A stretch of DNA of 64,000 nucleotides, taken from contig SWBL01000044.1 in NCBI GenBank assembly GCA_024195585.1, forward strand, positions 1 to 64,000, written 5' to 3'. Below the pieces are notes generated by a model. The model saw only the letters and a list, made by a program, of their open reading frames with translations. It was not told where the DNA came from and did no database searches. This document shows, one piece after another, positions 21,375 to 33,030 of this stretch. Position 1 is the stretch's first letter. Each line of letters begins with the position of its first letter. This DNA comes from Aureobasidium sp. EXF-3400. Lineage: Eukaryota; Ascomycota; Dothideomycetes; Dothideales; Saccotheciaceae. Both the position numbers and the translations under genes were made by a program.

Positions 21375-23264
21375 ATGGAGCGTTTGTCGACGGAGGTGCT
21401 GCAGCAAACATGTGGCTTTCTTAGTCGCCGCGATTTGTCTCGTTTCTCTCTTGTCAACAGAAGATGCTGGGCAGTCTCGAGACCGCACACCTTCCAAACA
21501 GTCTGTGTCGGGTTCTCGTCGCCAGAGACACTTGAAGCAAATGTTGAGCGCTGGACTGACCTGTTGGCGGCTTCCGAAAGCTTCGCAGCTGTGCAACACC
21601 TCAAGGTAGTCGCGAAGCATCTCTATCACTTATCCCAACGCCTCCTCGAGGACTGTGGTGATCGTCCATTGGAGCCATGGAGATATTGTGCTATCGACGG
21701 TCGATTGACAGAGCTCCTCACTGAAGAACAATGGCCAAAGCTGAGTGAGCTTCTGAAGAAGCTCCCAGCTCTTCAAGACCTCACGTGGGGGTGTTCCGAG
21801 CAGATACCTCCTTGTATTCTAAGATGCCTCCACGAGTGTCTGCCACAGTGTCGCCTCCACATGCGAAATTTCTCTCTTCGTAGTCTGGTCCAGCCTCCAC
21901 AAGACTCGCTTCGAATAAGCTCTCACGAACTCGAATTGGCTACGTCACCCTGTCTCTACAGCATTGCAATGAAATACGACTACATGTACTCCGAATGTGC
22001 AAACTACAACGAACACGCCGTTAAAGATATGATGGCAGGGGCAGCACCGAACCTTCAAGAAGTTAGTCTACTCTATGAGTCGAGCGGAAGCGATCCATGG
22101 CTTGTCGCTGCGTTAAGAATCCCGAGGCAAACATGGCACGGTGGTTTGATCCCATTGCCCTCTGCGGATATTGCTCAAGGCGCCTTGAAGAGTCTGGAGT
22201 TGGCTACAAGTATTACAATCGATTCACTCGAGTCCTGGAAAAAGACGACAGATTTTCCAGTGCTTCGAAGTCTGAAACTGCATTGGGGTATCAGTTCGGT
22301 CGAACTACGCTGGCTTGCTGATAACTGTCAGTTTAGCTCACTTGACACACTTGTCATTAGTCCCTCCTGGTCAGTCGATGAAACTTTGGACGAATTGTCT
22401 GACGCAACTGAGAGCTTCCTTCTCAGTCTACCCCCTCTCAGAAAGCTTAAAATGACTGGAACTTACCAGCAGCGTACAGTTTATCTTGCTATGGACCACA
22501 GCGGTGTGACTCTACGACAGCTCCATCTACCGCTGGTAGATGATTATTCTGGGAACGCTCCAAAGTTGGATTCTCCTGGCTTTGCGAATTCATATTTTCT
22601 ACATGCCCTACAGCAAAAGTGTCCTCTCCTCGAGGACCTGTCATTGTGCATGCTACGCTCCCAGGGAAATGCCCGTGAGGTAGCGATATACCGAGGTCTA
22701 GGCGAGATCCTTACTCTACGCAAGATATACCTCTCCATTTACTGTTCGCAATCTGTGCTTTGGAATGAAGACATCTTAGAAGTCATGCATGACTCTGACG
22801 ACTCAGTGCCACCCACCAAGGAGGACAGAGCCAGCGAAGTAGACAATGCCTTGATTGATCTGGCGATTGACGATACACTCGCCAGATCGGTGTTCCATAC
22901 CATATCGGCCGCCAGGCCTACCTACGCGACCCCTCTCAAGTGCTTAACACTGCGTGTCGATGCTCTCGAATCGCAAGGAGGGTTTGGTTCTCCATTTGAC
23001 CTGATAAAATTACTCCGACACATCGGACGATCCTGGGTGTGCGCTGCGACTTTGCGAGACGACCGACCTCACGAATGCCTGGTGGAAGAATACGATGCGG
23101 AGGAAAAGCTAGACCGAGAGGATATGGAGCAGACGGGTGAACTGGCGGAGATGATGAATGAGGAGCTCACATCTGCCCTACATCGTGTCTGGCCAGAGAG
23201 TCGTGAAGGTAGTTGGAAGGACAAGTGGCATAGTTTTCCTCTGGAGGCCACCAAGGCGCTATGA
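21375..23264 (+). CDS. F-box protein with leucine-rich C-terminal region
   Basis: A single exon of 629 residues. The first 40 residues form an F-box: LSTEVLQQTCGFLSRRDLSR, then FSLVNRRCW. This should bind Skp1 and place the protein in an SCF ubiquitin ligase. The rest contains irregular leucine-rich segments (for example LRSLKLHW, LDTLVISPSW, LRQLHLPLVDD and LLEDLSLCML), consistent with a substrate-binding solenoid. An acidic stretch rich in Glu and Asp lies near the C-terminus (about 560-600). The start codon is immediately followed by the F-box, which supports this start. Substrate unknown. Fungal genomes carry many such lineage-specific F-box genes. Confidence 0.8.
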   Translation: MERLSTEVLQQTCGFLSRRDLSRFSLVNRRCWAVSRPHTFQTVCVGFSSPETLEANVERWTDLLAASESFAAVQHLKVVAKHLYHLSQRLLEDCGDRPLEPWRYCAIDGRLTELLTEEQWPKLSELLKKLPALQDLTWGCSEQIPPCILRCLHECLPQCRLHMRNFSLRSLVQPPQDSLRISSHELELATSPCLYSIAMKYDYMYSECANYNEHAVKDMMAGAAPNLQEVSLLYESSGSDPWLVAALRIPRQTWHGGLIPLPSADIAQGALKSLELATSITIDSLESWKKTTDFPVLRSLKLHWGISSVELRWLADNCQFSSLDTLVISPSWSVDETLDELSDATESFLLSLPPLRKLKMTGTYQQRTVYLAMDHSGVTLRQLHLPLVDDYSGNAPKLDSPGFANSYFLHALQQKCPLLEDLSLCMLRSQGNAREVAIYRGLGEILTLRKIYLSIYCSQSVLWNEDILEVMHDSDDSVPPTKEDRASEVDNALIDLAIDDTLARSVFHTISAARPTYATPLKCLTLRVDALESQGGFGSPFDLIKLLRHIGRSWVCAATLRDDRPHECLVEEYDAEEKLDREDMEQTGELAEMMNEELTSALHRVWPESREGSWKDKWHSFPLEATKAL

Positions 23265-23691
23265 GGCGAGGCTACATGCGGTCTACACGCTGTGTACGTT
23301 CCAGGATCAACTGAATTAGCCCAAGGGACGCCTCCTGCAGAGAGCAATTTCTCGCCCGGGAAGTCACAAGAAAGGACTAGCAGAGCGGAGATACCTTCGC
23401 ATCCATACACGCTTCCATGCTCGCTTTCATGCTCGCACATGCGCATATAGCCAAGACAAGGGGAATCCTTTGATTCAATTCAAGTATGGGATGATCGAGT
23501 ATGCTCAGGACTCCACCCAGGCAGAACGAGTTGGCGAAAAGGTGGATTCCATTATGTCACAACGTTGATAAGTCTGGAAACGAAAATGTACAGATAGATA
23601 CATGGGAGCATCAGGTTATAGAGCATCTAGCAATCCCCTCGATGCGCAAGGTTACTACATACCAATTAGTCACTCCGACACCTGAGTCTCG
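23265..23691. other. Intergenic between convergent genes
   Basis: 427 bases between the stop codons of the F-box gene and the glucosyltransferase gene. Nothing else is seen. Confidence 0.5.
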
Positions 23692-26600
23692 CTAAGATAC
23701 CTGCAAACTCAGCTTTATCGCCCTCTGTAATTCTTCATCCTCATCATCCATCACGACCCGCTCTTTCCCTTTTCTCTGGTGTTGCGCTTCCAAAAGAGTC
23801 TGCTTCTTGACGTACTCCAAGACAATCTCCTCTTCCGTCTTTTCTCGGGTTATCTTTTCCCGACGTTCCTGCACTTGGAAGGTGCTCTGCGTGGTACCTG
23901 CGAGGTGTCCATGGTCGAAAAGGTGCGATTGTTGTGCACCTAACGATTCCATGGTCTCGAACCTGCTTGACTTTTGCCCAGACTCATGAGCCTCGTCGTC
24001 GTCGTCGTCGTCAAGAGACACATCCGACTTTCCGTCAATACCACTACCATACTTCTGCTCACCGAGACTCTGTAGGGTCTCTGCGCTCGCGCTGGGTATG
24101 ATATTTGCAGAATGATGACCAGACTCATCTGCGAACTGTGATGAACTTGCAGCGTGTCGAGAATCCTGTTGTCTCCCATTGACATTTCCTCCATTCCACT
24201 TCGAATCCAAGAGGTCCTTTAACATCTCATTGTGGACAGGGTTCCGTTTCTTCTTGAGATGTTTTTGAATCAACTTCCACCGATCAATGACGTCCTTCTT
24301 TTCCTCATCAGAACTCTGTGACCACTCATCATATCCTTGAGCCGCTCTGGACGCAATGATGTAGTTCTGTACGTTACTGCCGAACAACTTCTGCACCTCC
24401 TTATGCACTCCCTTCATCATATAGCTGGGGATAGCAAAAAGGGCAGCTCCAGGTTTGGCGATCAGCCCACCAATCCCTTTGCCAATACCTTTGAGAAATC
24501 CGCCAGCGCCTTCTTTCTGCGCGCCTCTCCATGGCTGAGTGACCACTCCAGTCACACCGTCATAGAATCCAAAGCCGAACTCCCTGCTCATCGCTCTGAT
24601 TCCTGACTTTAGATCGCTGACTTGTTCTTGGGGACGCACAGTGCCGTCACCCCAAAGCTTGGGAGTGTTGCGAAACCCTTGCGCGATCCCCATCGAGAGG
24701 TTCATGGGTGATTGAAGAGATGCCTTTACAATACGTCCAAATCCTTTACCTGCGTGTGCACGATTGTGGCGTAGCATGTTATGATCTTTGAGAGAAGCAG
24801 AATCCTTGCGGGTCTCTAATCGATTTTGGTCAGTAACGTCTTGATTGGCGTTCGACTGGCATGGGGTTATGACCGAATCGTAGCCTGATGCGAAGCTCGA
24901 CGAGCGTGATGGCGATTTGAAGAGATTAGGTGTGCGTTGAACATGGTTAAGTGTTTCTCCAGAATCGATACTGGCCTGACGTTCCTCCCGCGCATTGCCT
25001 GAGAGTGGACCACTACTCAAAGCATCGCTCTTCTTTGAGAGCGTCATCACTGATGGTCCAGACTGCGGGCGAGTGGTAGGAATCCGTAATACCTTCACAG
25101 CTTCAGATGGCATCTCGGCTAACCCCTTCACCATATTGCTGAAAGCTCCAAAGACACCGGCTCCAAATCCAGAAACCGGATCCCAAGGACCTTCGTCAGT
25201 TTCGTACTCCTTCGGCCTGAACAATTTTAGATCATGAAAGTCCAGGAGGTTTGCGTTTGCCAGAGTACAAGCAGCGAACGCACTCAGATTGACACGGGTA
25301 CGCCGGATACGCCATACAGCAGCGCGTGATGGTGCAAGAACGCAACGCAGTCGATCGACCTCGAGGAACTGATGGAAAGATTGAGCACCTACGTCACAGC
25401 CACGCTCTGCTGCAATCTTTTTTGCAAGCTCTTTCGCACGTTCGAGACTTTCTGGTCTGAGACAAAAGTTGATGGCATTGACGAGCTTCTCCACAGTAAG
25501 TTGTTCGTAAGGAATCGGGTCAGGGCCAGCACCTGCTCGTGCGATCATATCACCCCAGAAAGGTTGACTGTGGAGACTGATCAGCTCAAACGTCAAGCAG
25601 CGGATAATGGACAAGACTCACTCGCCGAAGAAGGGAACAACCAGAGTCGGTCGACCTGCGGCGATACCTGCTGCAGTGGTTCCTGCACCGCTGCAAGATT
25701 GTCACTAGTCAGCACACACTTAAGACTTAAACCGCATCATTACTCACCCGTGATGCACAACACAGGAGACGTGTTTGAAAAGCCAGTCATGAGGGACATT
25801 ACCCAGCATGAAGACGCCACCAGGAGTACGATGGAGAAGCTGATCTGCACCCATACCACCCCAGCCTTTGGAAAGAAGAACGCGCTGACCAGTTTTCCTC
25901 ACGGCTCCAAAGATGAGCTCTGTCATGGCATTGGGATTTCCCAGCACGATACTTCCGAAGCCAACATAAACAGGAGGAGGACCGGCATCGAGAAATCTCT
26001 GTAGATCAGCACCAGGAGCATAATCAGACTCCAATTTGAAGAATCCAGAGATTGAAATGTGTGAACTCCAGTCTTTTGGTTTTGGGATCAAAGCAGGAGA
26101 CCAGCAGTAAGTGTGAGGGATCTTGAGACGTTGAAGCATACCTGGAGCCCAGATCAGACTGACAGGATCCAGGCCGAGACATTTTGCGCGGAACCGGTTG
26201 ATGATGTCTCCCAAACCTTGCCATGAGAGAACTTCAATCATTGCATAGCTCAGATAATTCGTGAGTTGAGGGTCGGCATTTGATTGAACGTTGGCCCATG
26301 GATGAGGAAACGCCTGGGTAGGTGAATACGGCATAGTAAACATGATGTGTAGATTGATGCCGAGTTTTTCTGCGCAATGGATATGTGCAAAACTTGGTGG
26401 ATTAGCAATGATACAATCAGCGACAAACGGTCTTGCTGCAGAGTCAGAGCTCGAGTCATCATCAGATGGCTCAGTAATGCCATCACCAGCTTTGTAACAC
26501 GATCGCCAACAGCCCTGAATATATTCAGCAACGTCACTTCTTCTCTGACCAACATCTCCACTCAACACACTGCAAAATCCAGGCATGAGTCCAGGATTCT

Positions 26601-27210
26601 TGACCATAAAAGCCATCAACTGTGAGGGATCACCCCCGATGCTGAAGAATTCAAGACCATTCTCTTGCACAAAGTCCTTGAAGTTTGGATGAGTTGCCAG
26701 ACGAACACGATGACCATACGTGTCTTTCAATACTTTTCCCAACGCAACAAATGGCTGCACGTCACCCCGAGATCCCACGACTTGGATAACAACATTCAGG
26801 CGTGGTGGAGGAGAGATACCGTCCTCGCCGCCTAAAGATGAAGGGATATACGGTGGAGGAGGCGGTTGATCATCCTGCGCACTCTGTATATGATGACGCA
26901 AGGCAGGAGTGAAGATTTGGGATAGACGTCGATTAAGCTGATTGACACGAATGTTGACACGGCCGTCGTCGGTGACAGAGGCCCTTGTTCCAAAACCGTC
27001 TTTCTCAAGGTGAATCTCACCGATGGCGTCGCCATATGCAGGAGGGGGAATGTCATGTTCGGTTGCATCAGGAGTGATGAGGTCGATTCCTTGGAGAGGG
27101 GCCTCCTCGGTGACACCTGCAGGTCCGGTTTGGGAGGCAGCGGCGGCTTGTGCCTGCTCAACAACAGATTGCTGTATCATCGTTTCTGGAATACATCGGC
27201 CACTCGTCAT
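23692..27210 (-). CDS. Sterol 3-beta-glucosyltransferase-like GT1/GT28 protein with Vps13-like segment and UIM tail
   Basis: Three exons on the minus strand, 27210-25748, 25690-25622 and 25567-23692, with introns of 57 and 54 bases, give about 1,135 residues. The N-terminal glycosyltransferase half has VVGSRGDVQPFVALGKVL and THPNFKDFV. The sugar-nucleotide half is rebuilt only by splicing: VVHHGGAGTTAAG, then VPFFGDQPFWG. This is the box typical of UDP-glucose:sterol glucosyltransferases. The PH and GRAM domains of Atg26 are absent. The C-terminal third has GFYDGVTGVVTQPWRGAQKE and GIGKGIGGLIAKPGAAL, reminiscent of Vps13 C-terminal repeats, and ends with a ubiquitin-interacting motif, DEELQRAIKLSLQ. 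An acidic Asp run is encoded by a GTC microsatellite near 24000. The first ATG is at 27210; 27180 is an alternative. The open frame extends upstream to 27288 without an ATG. Confidence 0.85.
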
Positions 27211-28457
27211 TCCGCGAACAGTAACCCCGAGTTGATTCGCCGAGAATGCCGTGGCGCGGCAATAGTGGACAACTGAATGAGATGGCACGACTCTGGTTGA
27301 TCAAAAGGCTTGAGCTCGAAAAGGGAGGCTTTAGATGGATTTCATCACACAAAAGGCAGGTGCGTTTGCGACATCTTTGTGTCCACTAAGGTCGAGGCAG
27401 CAACATTGCGCTCAAGGCTGCGACGTGCCAGATTTGACGACAATCAGACAGAGCAGCATGCGAGCAAACCAATCGGCTTACAGCGATGACGACGTGCAGG
27501 GAGGGCATGAAGGATCGCGAAAAAAGTGGGGGTATGAGCCTAGAGGCTGGAGCAAGGAGTCACTTGCTATGGTAGGCCATGTCACCTCTCATAGGAAAGA
27601 CATGTTCTAAAGAAGAGAAAGATTGAGGAAGAGTCCATAGACGCCGACAAACAAAGACACGCGTGTGCCAAGATGTCGTCGATCAGAGCGGCAGGTCTTG
27701 CCGACTGTGTCGCAATCTTCTTGTCGCACGAAACCGACGTGTTCGTTTTTGCGCATGAGACAACAACACGTAATCTGCTCTGTAAATGGGATCACTGTAG
27801 GATTATCTACTTGGAATTCTCTTGTCTGGCAAAGCCTGTCAAGCGATGAATTGTTCGAAAGTCGAGTGATGGAGATGCCGCTGGCTGCAGTTCACAGACG
27901 CTTTTCTACCCCTCTTGGAAGCTTCATCACTTGGAGCAGCAGGCAACTGGATCATTGAGGATGACTCTGCGATTCATATCTCGCGATCTGGACGAGCGAC
28001 TGGTATACATCGATTTACATTTCCTGAAGCCAATGAGAAGGACGAGTTGACAGTGAAGATGTTGTTATACTAAGGCTTCCCTAAGTTTTTGCTGCGAAAG
28101 AAGTGGCTAGACACGCCAGACGACCCTCCAGCAATCATCTCTAGTTGACCACTGGCGCTCGACATGAACACACGTCGGGAAGATGGAATAGTGGCTATCC
28201 AATTGTACTGACAAAGCAGGCGGCCGATCTTCACGCGACGTTGACGGTCAACCGCCCTCCAATCATGCGAGATGAGAGCAGCCTTCTCACATGAATGATT
28301 CTCGAAGCCGACCTAGAGACAGAGCGCGATGCTTGATGATCAAGCGATATCATCGATCACTCGACAAGGCGTATCGCCAATACAACGGTCAGAAAGTGGC
28401 TACAGGAAAAGGGAGGTCCAGAATTTCCTTTGTGCTTCACACATGCGATGCTGCACC

Positions 28458-28463
28458 CACGTG
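28458..28463. promoter_or_regulatory. CACGTG box (candidate NUC-1/Pho4 site), distal
   Basis: Perfect palindromic E-box in the context CCCACGTGCG, 505 bases upstream of the phosphate permease start. NUC-1 and Pho4, the phosphate-starvation bHLH activators, bind this core. Other bHLH proteins do too. Confidence 0.45.
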
Positions 28464-28658
28464 CGACACTAAGACACCAAATACTCTGACCTTATATCAG
28501 CCGTCTCTTGGATGCCCTCGGCTTGGTCAGATGAATTGGTAGGATACAGCGAGAATGGCGGCCAGGGCGGCTTGGCAGTGGTGAGCCAAGGCTCGGAGAA
28601 GCCCAACGTCAAGACAGTCAAGACCTTGGCCAACTTCCACGACGTTGCTTTTGGTCAA

Positions 28659-28664
28659 CACGTG
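28659..28664. promoter_or_regulatory. CACGTG box (candidate NUC-1/Pho4 site), proximal
   Basis: A second perfect CACGTG in the context CAACACGTGTTTGG, about 300 bases upstream of the permease start and 200 bases from the first. Paired boxes at this distance are typical of phosphate-regulated promoters. Function is inferred from sequence only. Confidence 0.5.
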
Positions 28665-28967
28665 TTTGGATGCTTGAACCTCATTGTTCTGACCGTCCTC
28701 CTTCGCCAAGGAATTCCGATGACACTCGCGAAGCGTTGCAGCATGCGGTGGGTTATGCTTCCTAGAGGGTTTGAATTGGTTTTTGCAGTGGCAGTGTAAG
28801 GCGGAAAGTTGTCTTGGAGATTGTTCATAAGCAATCGAGGGAACAGAAACATTCACTCTCGTCTTCATTCTTCTGTCCATCCTATCCATTCACTTTCTGT
28901 CAAGTGTCGGATTCTCAAGCTTAGCAGCATCTTTACCCTGCAGCTTAGCCAGAATTCAGTCGTCAAG

Positions 28968-31131
28968 ATGCCTGTTCTCCATGAATACACTTACATCTTT
29001 GCCATTGGCACGTTTTTCGCGCTCCTTGAAGCGTACAACAATGGTGCCAACGATGTCGCCAACGCATGGGCAACCAGTGTTTCCTCCCGTTCGGTCACAT
29101 ACCGCCAGGCTATGGTACGTCGATTGGTAGATGATCATATGTATACAGATCATGCTAACACATGATGACTAGTTCTTGTGTTTGATATTCGAGCTGACTG
29201 GTGCGCTCGCCGTCGGTGCAAGAACTGCATCGACCATCAAGAACGGAATCATCCCCCTCAGCGCATTCCAGGGTAACGCTCCTGTGCAACTTCTCGCCTT
29301 CACCTGTGCCGCAGCAGGTGCATCTATCTGGGTCATGTGGTGTACACGTCACAATGCTCACGTTTCTTCCACCTACTCGCTCGTCTCCTCGATTGCTGGT
29401 GTTGGTGTTGCCACCGTTGGTGTCAAGGGTGTCCAGTGGGGATGGAACAGTATGTGAAACTCTCGTCTTCGTGGCTCGAGCTCAGCTGACACAATCTTCT
29501 AGACGGCTCTGGTCTTGGTGCCATCTTCGCCGGTCTCGTTATGGCTCCCTTCATCTCGGCTGTCTTCGGTGCCACTATCTTCATGCTCGTCAAGACAACC
29601 GTCCACATGAGAGTCAACCCTGTGCCTTGGGCTGTCTACACCTCTCCCTTCTTCTTCCTGATCGCCGGTACTGTCTGCACACTGTCCATTGTTTACAAAG
29701 GTTCTCCCAAGCTTGGCCTTAGCAAGAAGCCCGGATACTGGATTGCCGGTGTCTCTGTCGGCTCTGGCATGGCGCTTGCTCTCTTGGCCGCTTTGTTTTT
29801 CGTCCCCTACGTCAACCAGCGTGTCATCCGCAAGGACTATACCTTGAAGTGGTACCACGTCTTCCTTGGACCTCTTCTTTTCTCGCGCCAGGCTCCCGCC
29901 GATGCCGAGTTCGCCATGGTCCCCAATTACGCCGTCATGGATCACGATGACCACAGCGACGTCAAGGCCAAGACCTCCGCTCCTCCCTCGATCGAGATGA
30001 CTGGCAAGGGTGGTGACTCCGAGGTCACCACTGGCGAACTCCGTCGCAGATCTATCCACGTCACCGATGAGGGCATGAGCAGCACCGCTTCGTCTCCCGA
30101 AATCATTCCTCAACGCAGAAACAGCATCACCAACGAGAACCCCAGACAAGCCTATGCTCGCATGCTCAAGGAAGCTCGCGATCAACACCACGCAGATCTT
30201 CGTCAAGAACGTGGTCCTATCGGATGGGCCATGCGCACTCTCCACGAGAATCAGCTCGGTGCCGGCTCCATCTACGAACTTCACAACATGAAGGCCGTCC
30301 TCAAGTGCATTCCAGCTGGCATCGTTGTCTGTCTCATGTACGGTCTTTACTACGATATCCACAAGGCTCAGCTGGGTGTCCTCGGTACTCCTGAAGGAAA
30401 GCGCATGGCTCGTGTTTACGCTCATGCTCCCCGCTACGCGAACGAGGTTGAGTACCTTTACTCCTTCGTCCAGGTCATCACTGCTTGCACTGCTTCGTTC
30501 GCTCACGGTGCCAACGATGTTGGTAACGCTGTCGGTGTTTGGGCTGCCATGTACGCTGCCTGGTCGACTGGTTCCTCCATCAAGGCAAAGGAAGCAGTGC
30601 CGACTTGGCAAATTGCGGTGATGGCCCTAACTATCTGTTTCGGATTCATTACATATGGTTACAACATCATGAAGGGTGAGTTTGAACACTTTTCGGAACT
30701 ATCCAAATTATTTTTCCTTCATACTGACATTTCTACAGTCATGGGCAACAAAATCACCTACCACTCACCTTCTCGTGGTTCTTCCATGGAGCTGGGTGCC
30801 GCTATCACTATCCTCATCTTCTCGCAGTACAAGCTGCCCGTCTCTACTTCGATGTGTATGTCCACTTCCCCCCAACCTTGCGACATCATGCTAATCGTAT
30901 CTCCAGGTATCACTGGAGCAACTGTTGGTGTCGGCCTCTGCAACGGCTCATTCAAGGCCGTCAACTGGAGTCGTGTTGGACTTTTGTTGTTCTCGTAAGT
31001 CTTCCGCATTTGTGCCTACACCGTTCGAACAATTACTGACTTCGCGACGCAGTTGGATCATGACCATCCCCATTGCTGGTCTAATCGGTGGTCTTCTCAT
31101 GGGTATCACGCTCAATACCCCCAGCTTCTAA
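28968..31131 (+). CDS. PHO89: Sodium/phosphate symporter (PiT family, Pho89 / Neurospora PHO-4 type)
   Basis: Six exons (28968-29114, 29173-29449, 29503-30675, 30739-30855, 30907-30994, 31053-31131) give about 626 residues. The inverted-repeat signatures of PF01384 are both present: EAYNNGANDVANAWATSVSS near the N-terminus and AHGANDVGNAVGVWAAM near residue 473. Between them lies a long hydrophilic cytosolic loop (about 280-390), and many membrane segments flank it. The last exons supply PVSTSMCITGATVGVGLC and the terminal helix. The carrier takes up phosphate with sodium at the plasma membrane, usually induced under phosphate starvation and alkaline conditions. Two CACGTG boxes upstream support NUC-1-type control. 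A long antisense frame at 29499-30611 is a compositional shadow of the third exon. Confidence 0.93.
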
Positions 31132-31513
31132 GTGGAAGTGCGGTATGATATGGAATGGGGAGTACGATATTTGGTTCCCCCACGTTTTTATGGCTTGTTT
31201 GTTTGAGTTTGATAGATTATTTCTTGCCCATGATATCCTCACGACTGGAATTCAACTTTAATGAACGAAAGAAAAAGTTCTTATTGTTTCTGTCTCCTTG
31301 TTCCTGCAGCGAGCTAGTAAAGACAGAGGTTCACTAACCAATCTTCGACACTAACCTCTTCCGTGGTCGGATCTAGACACGCATGAATCTGTGACCAGTT
31401 TCGATGACAATTGAGGAAGACCGGGGCGAGTGTGGTGTAATGGCTGCAAACACCCAGATCTCGTATGGTAGGACTGCGTTTTGCTGAGTCTGACGCTATC
31501 GCGAACAAGGTAG
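31132..31513. other. Intergenic
   Basis: 3' flank of the permease. No upstream continuation of the following hydrolase relic can be recognised here. Confidence 0.4.
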
Positions 31514-31762
31514 TTGTACACATATGACAAGGTTCAAAAAGTAACGCCTGGGAATGTGGTGGAATGTAAAATTGGTATCTGGGCAATGGGTATCGAGCAC
31601 GAGGCTGGCGAAAGCATCACGCTCGAGATCAGTGGCCACTCAAGGGGCATCGCGGAATTCGGCGAGGGCAAGCAGCACACTTACGATAGGGGTCAGTACG
31701 TGCTACACCATGGCAAAGACTATAATAGCCATTTGATTTCTCCTGTTGTGCCAGTTTTGTAG
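31514..31762 (+). pseudogene. 3' relic of a CocE/NonD-family (X-Pro dipeptidyl-peptidase-like) hydrolase
   Basis: A frame of 82 codons without a start ATG reads YDKVQKVTPGNVVECKIGIW, then AGESITLEISGH, and ends HHGKDYNSHLISPVVPVL before a stop. This pattern (PGxVVE-IW, then AGESI-L-ISGH, then G-Y-SHL--PV-P) is the final beta-strand part of the C-terminal jelly-roll domain of CocE/NonD hydrolases. The catalytic alpha/beta-hydrolase domain is missing, and a TAG lies directly upstream in frame. It is a truncated remnant, next to a rhamnosidase relic in a gene-poor stretch. A short new gene using the fragment is possible but unlikely. Confidence 0.6.
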
Positions 31763-33030
31763 AGGCAATACGCATAGCTCATTGAGGTTTTGGTCGAGTC
31801 AGACAGCATGACTATTGTGTTTCATGTACTCGAATGCACAATGGTGCAATGCCACGTTTAGTTGCGATATACACGATTGACTTCGGGTCTCACATCGATC
31901 GCCAAAGAGGCTGAAGAACATATTAACCATCTCAGTTATGGAGAAAGGTCGCACTAGAACAACTTTAACAGTCATGGATCCACCATGAAGCAGCCTTTTG
32001 CTGATTGACGGCAGTTTTGTGATTACTGCCTGAGATCTCACGATTTTGCAGTACGAGAATACGCGCCGTAGGAATCTACGTCAATAATAATCATACCCTC
32101 CGAGGAACCTCAGACTTTGTTCTATCGTTTACTACTGTGGGCTCAAGGTACATGCTGATCAGTCTATGCTAGACAGGCGTAGGAACGCTACTGCAATGTT
32201 CCTGAAGCGTCGAGCAAAGTTATGACCAAAAACGATCCGTTTCTAGGATATCCCTGGTTCCAGTCCTTGCCTGTAAGAAGTTTTTGCAGAAATCCCATCG
32301 TCGCCCTTCTAGCTCACGACAGCCGAGAGAGACTAAAAGACTTCGGAGATCTCTCCACTCATTACACTCCGCAAAACCACTTAAGCGAGAGCATAGGCAG
32401 CTACTACAAAGTGAGTGCCATAGCGAACAGGGTTGTCCACCTGACAGGTCGAGTGTGATACATATGGGAAACGCGCGCTTTGCCCACCAAACACAGACTC
32501 CAATTCCCAGAGAATTTTCGTGATGCATAGACCATCGCATATCCACCTATCATCACTATCATCATGATCTGAAGAACTTCTGTCTCTTCTGATTGGCCGC
32601 TGGAACTACACATCGAGGGCTTCAAGCGACGAAGATGGTTAAGCCTTCGAATCTACTATCACATCAAGTCGACTTCGAGATACACAATCTGGGGTGTGAA
32701 ACCATTGTCAAGCACACAGATAACCTCGGCTGATCTCAAGTTCCAAGGCCACTGAGCCTGCTTTCTCTATCATAACAAGCCTTGGAATCTGCAACAAGAT
32801 TATCATCTCCAAGTACATGCCAGTCGAGAGTACCAGAGCTAGACTCATCACGACACGGCAAGCAGAATCTGGAAGGAGGAATCCTCCATCGATACATAAC
32901 TTTGAATGCCTTGAGATTGGATCAGTCAAGGACAGGACGAGACCAGGCAACTATCACACACTCATCGCGATGACTCACATCCAACTAGTAGCTTCGAGTG
33001 TGGAAATGGTCGTGAGTGCTCCAAGTAGAC
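31763..33030. other. Gene-poor stretch between two relics
   Basis: About 1.27 kb with only short patternless frames. It may hold older decayed sequence, but I recognise none. Confidence 0.4.

Larger units (their letters stand above)
27211..28967. other. Divergent promoter region, glucosyltransferase and phosphate permease
   Basis: About 1.75 kb between the two start codons. It holds the two CACGTG boxes described separately. No coding sequence is supported; the frames present are short and patternless. Confidence 0.5.

Noticed and set aside
29499..30611. Antisense open frame of 370 codons
   Set aside because: It lies wholly opposite the third exon of the phosphate permease and arises from codon bias; no domain or start context supports it.
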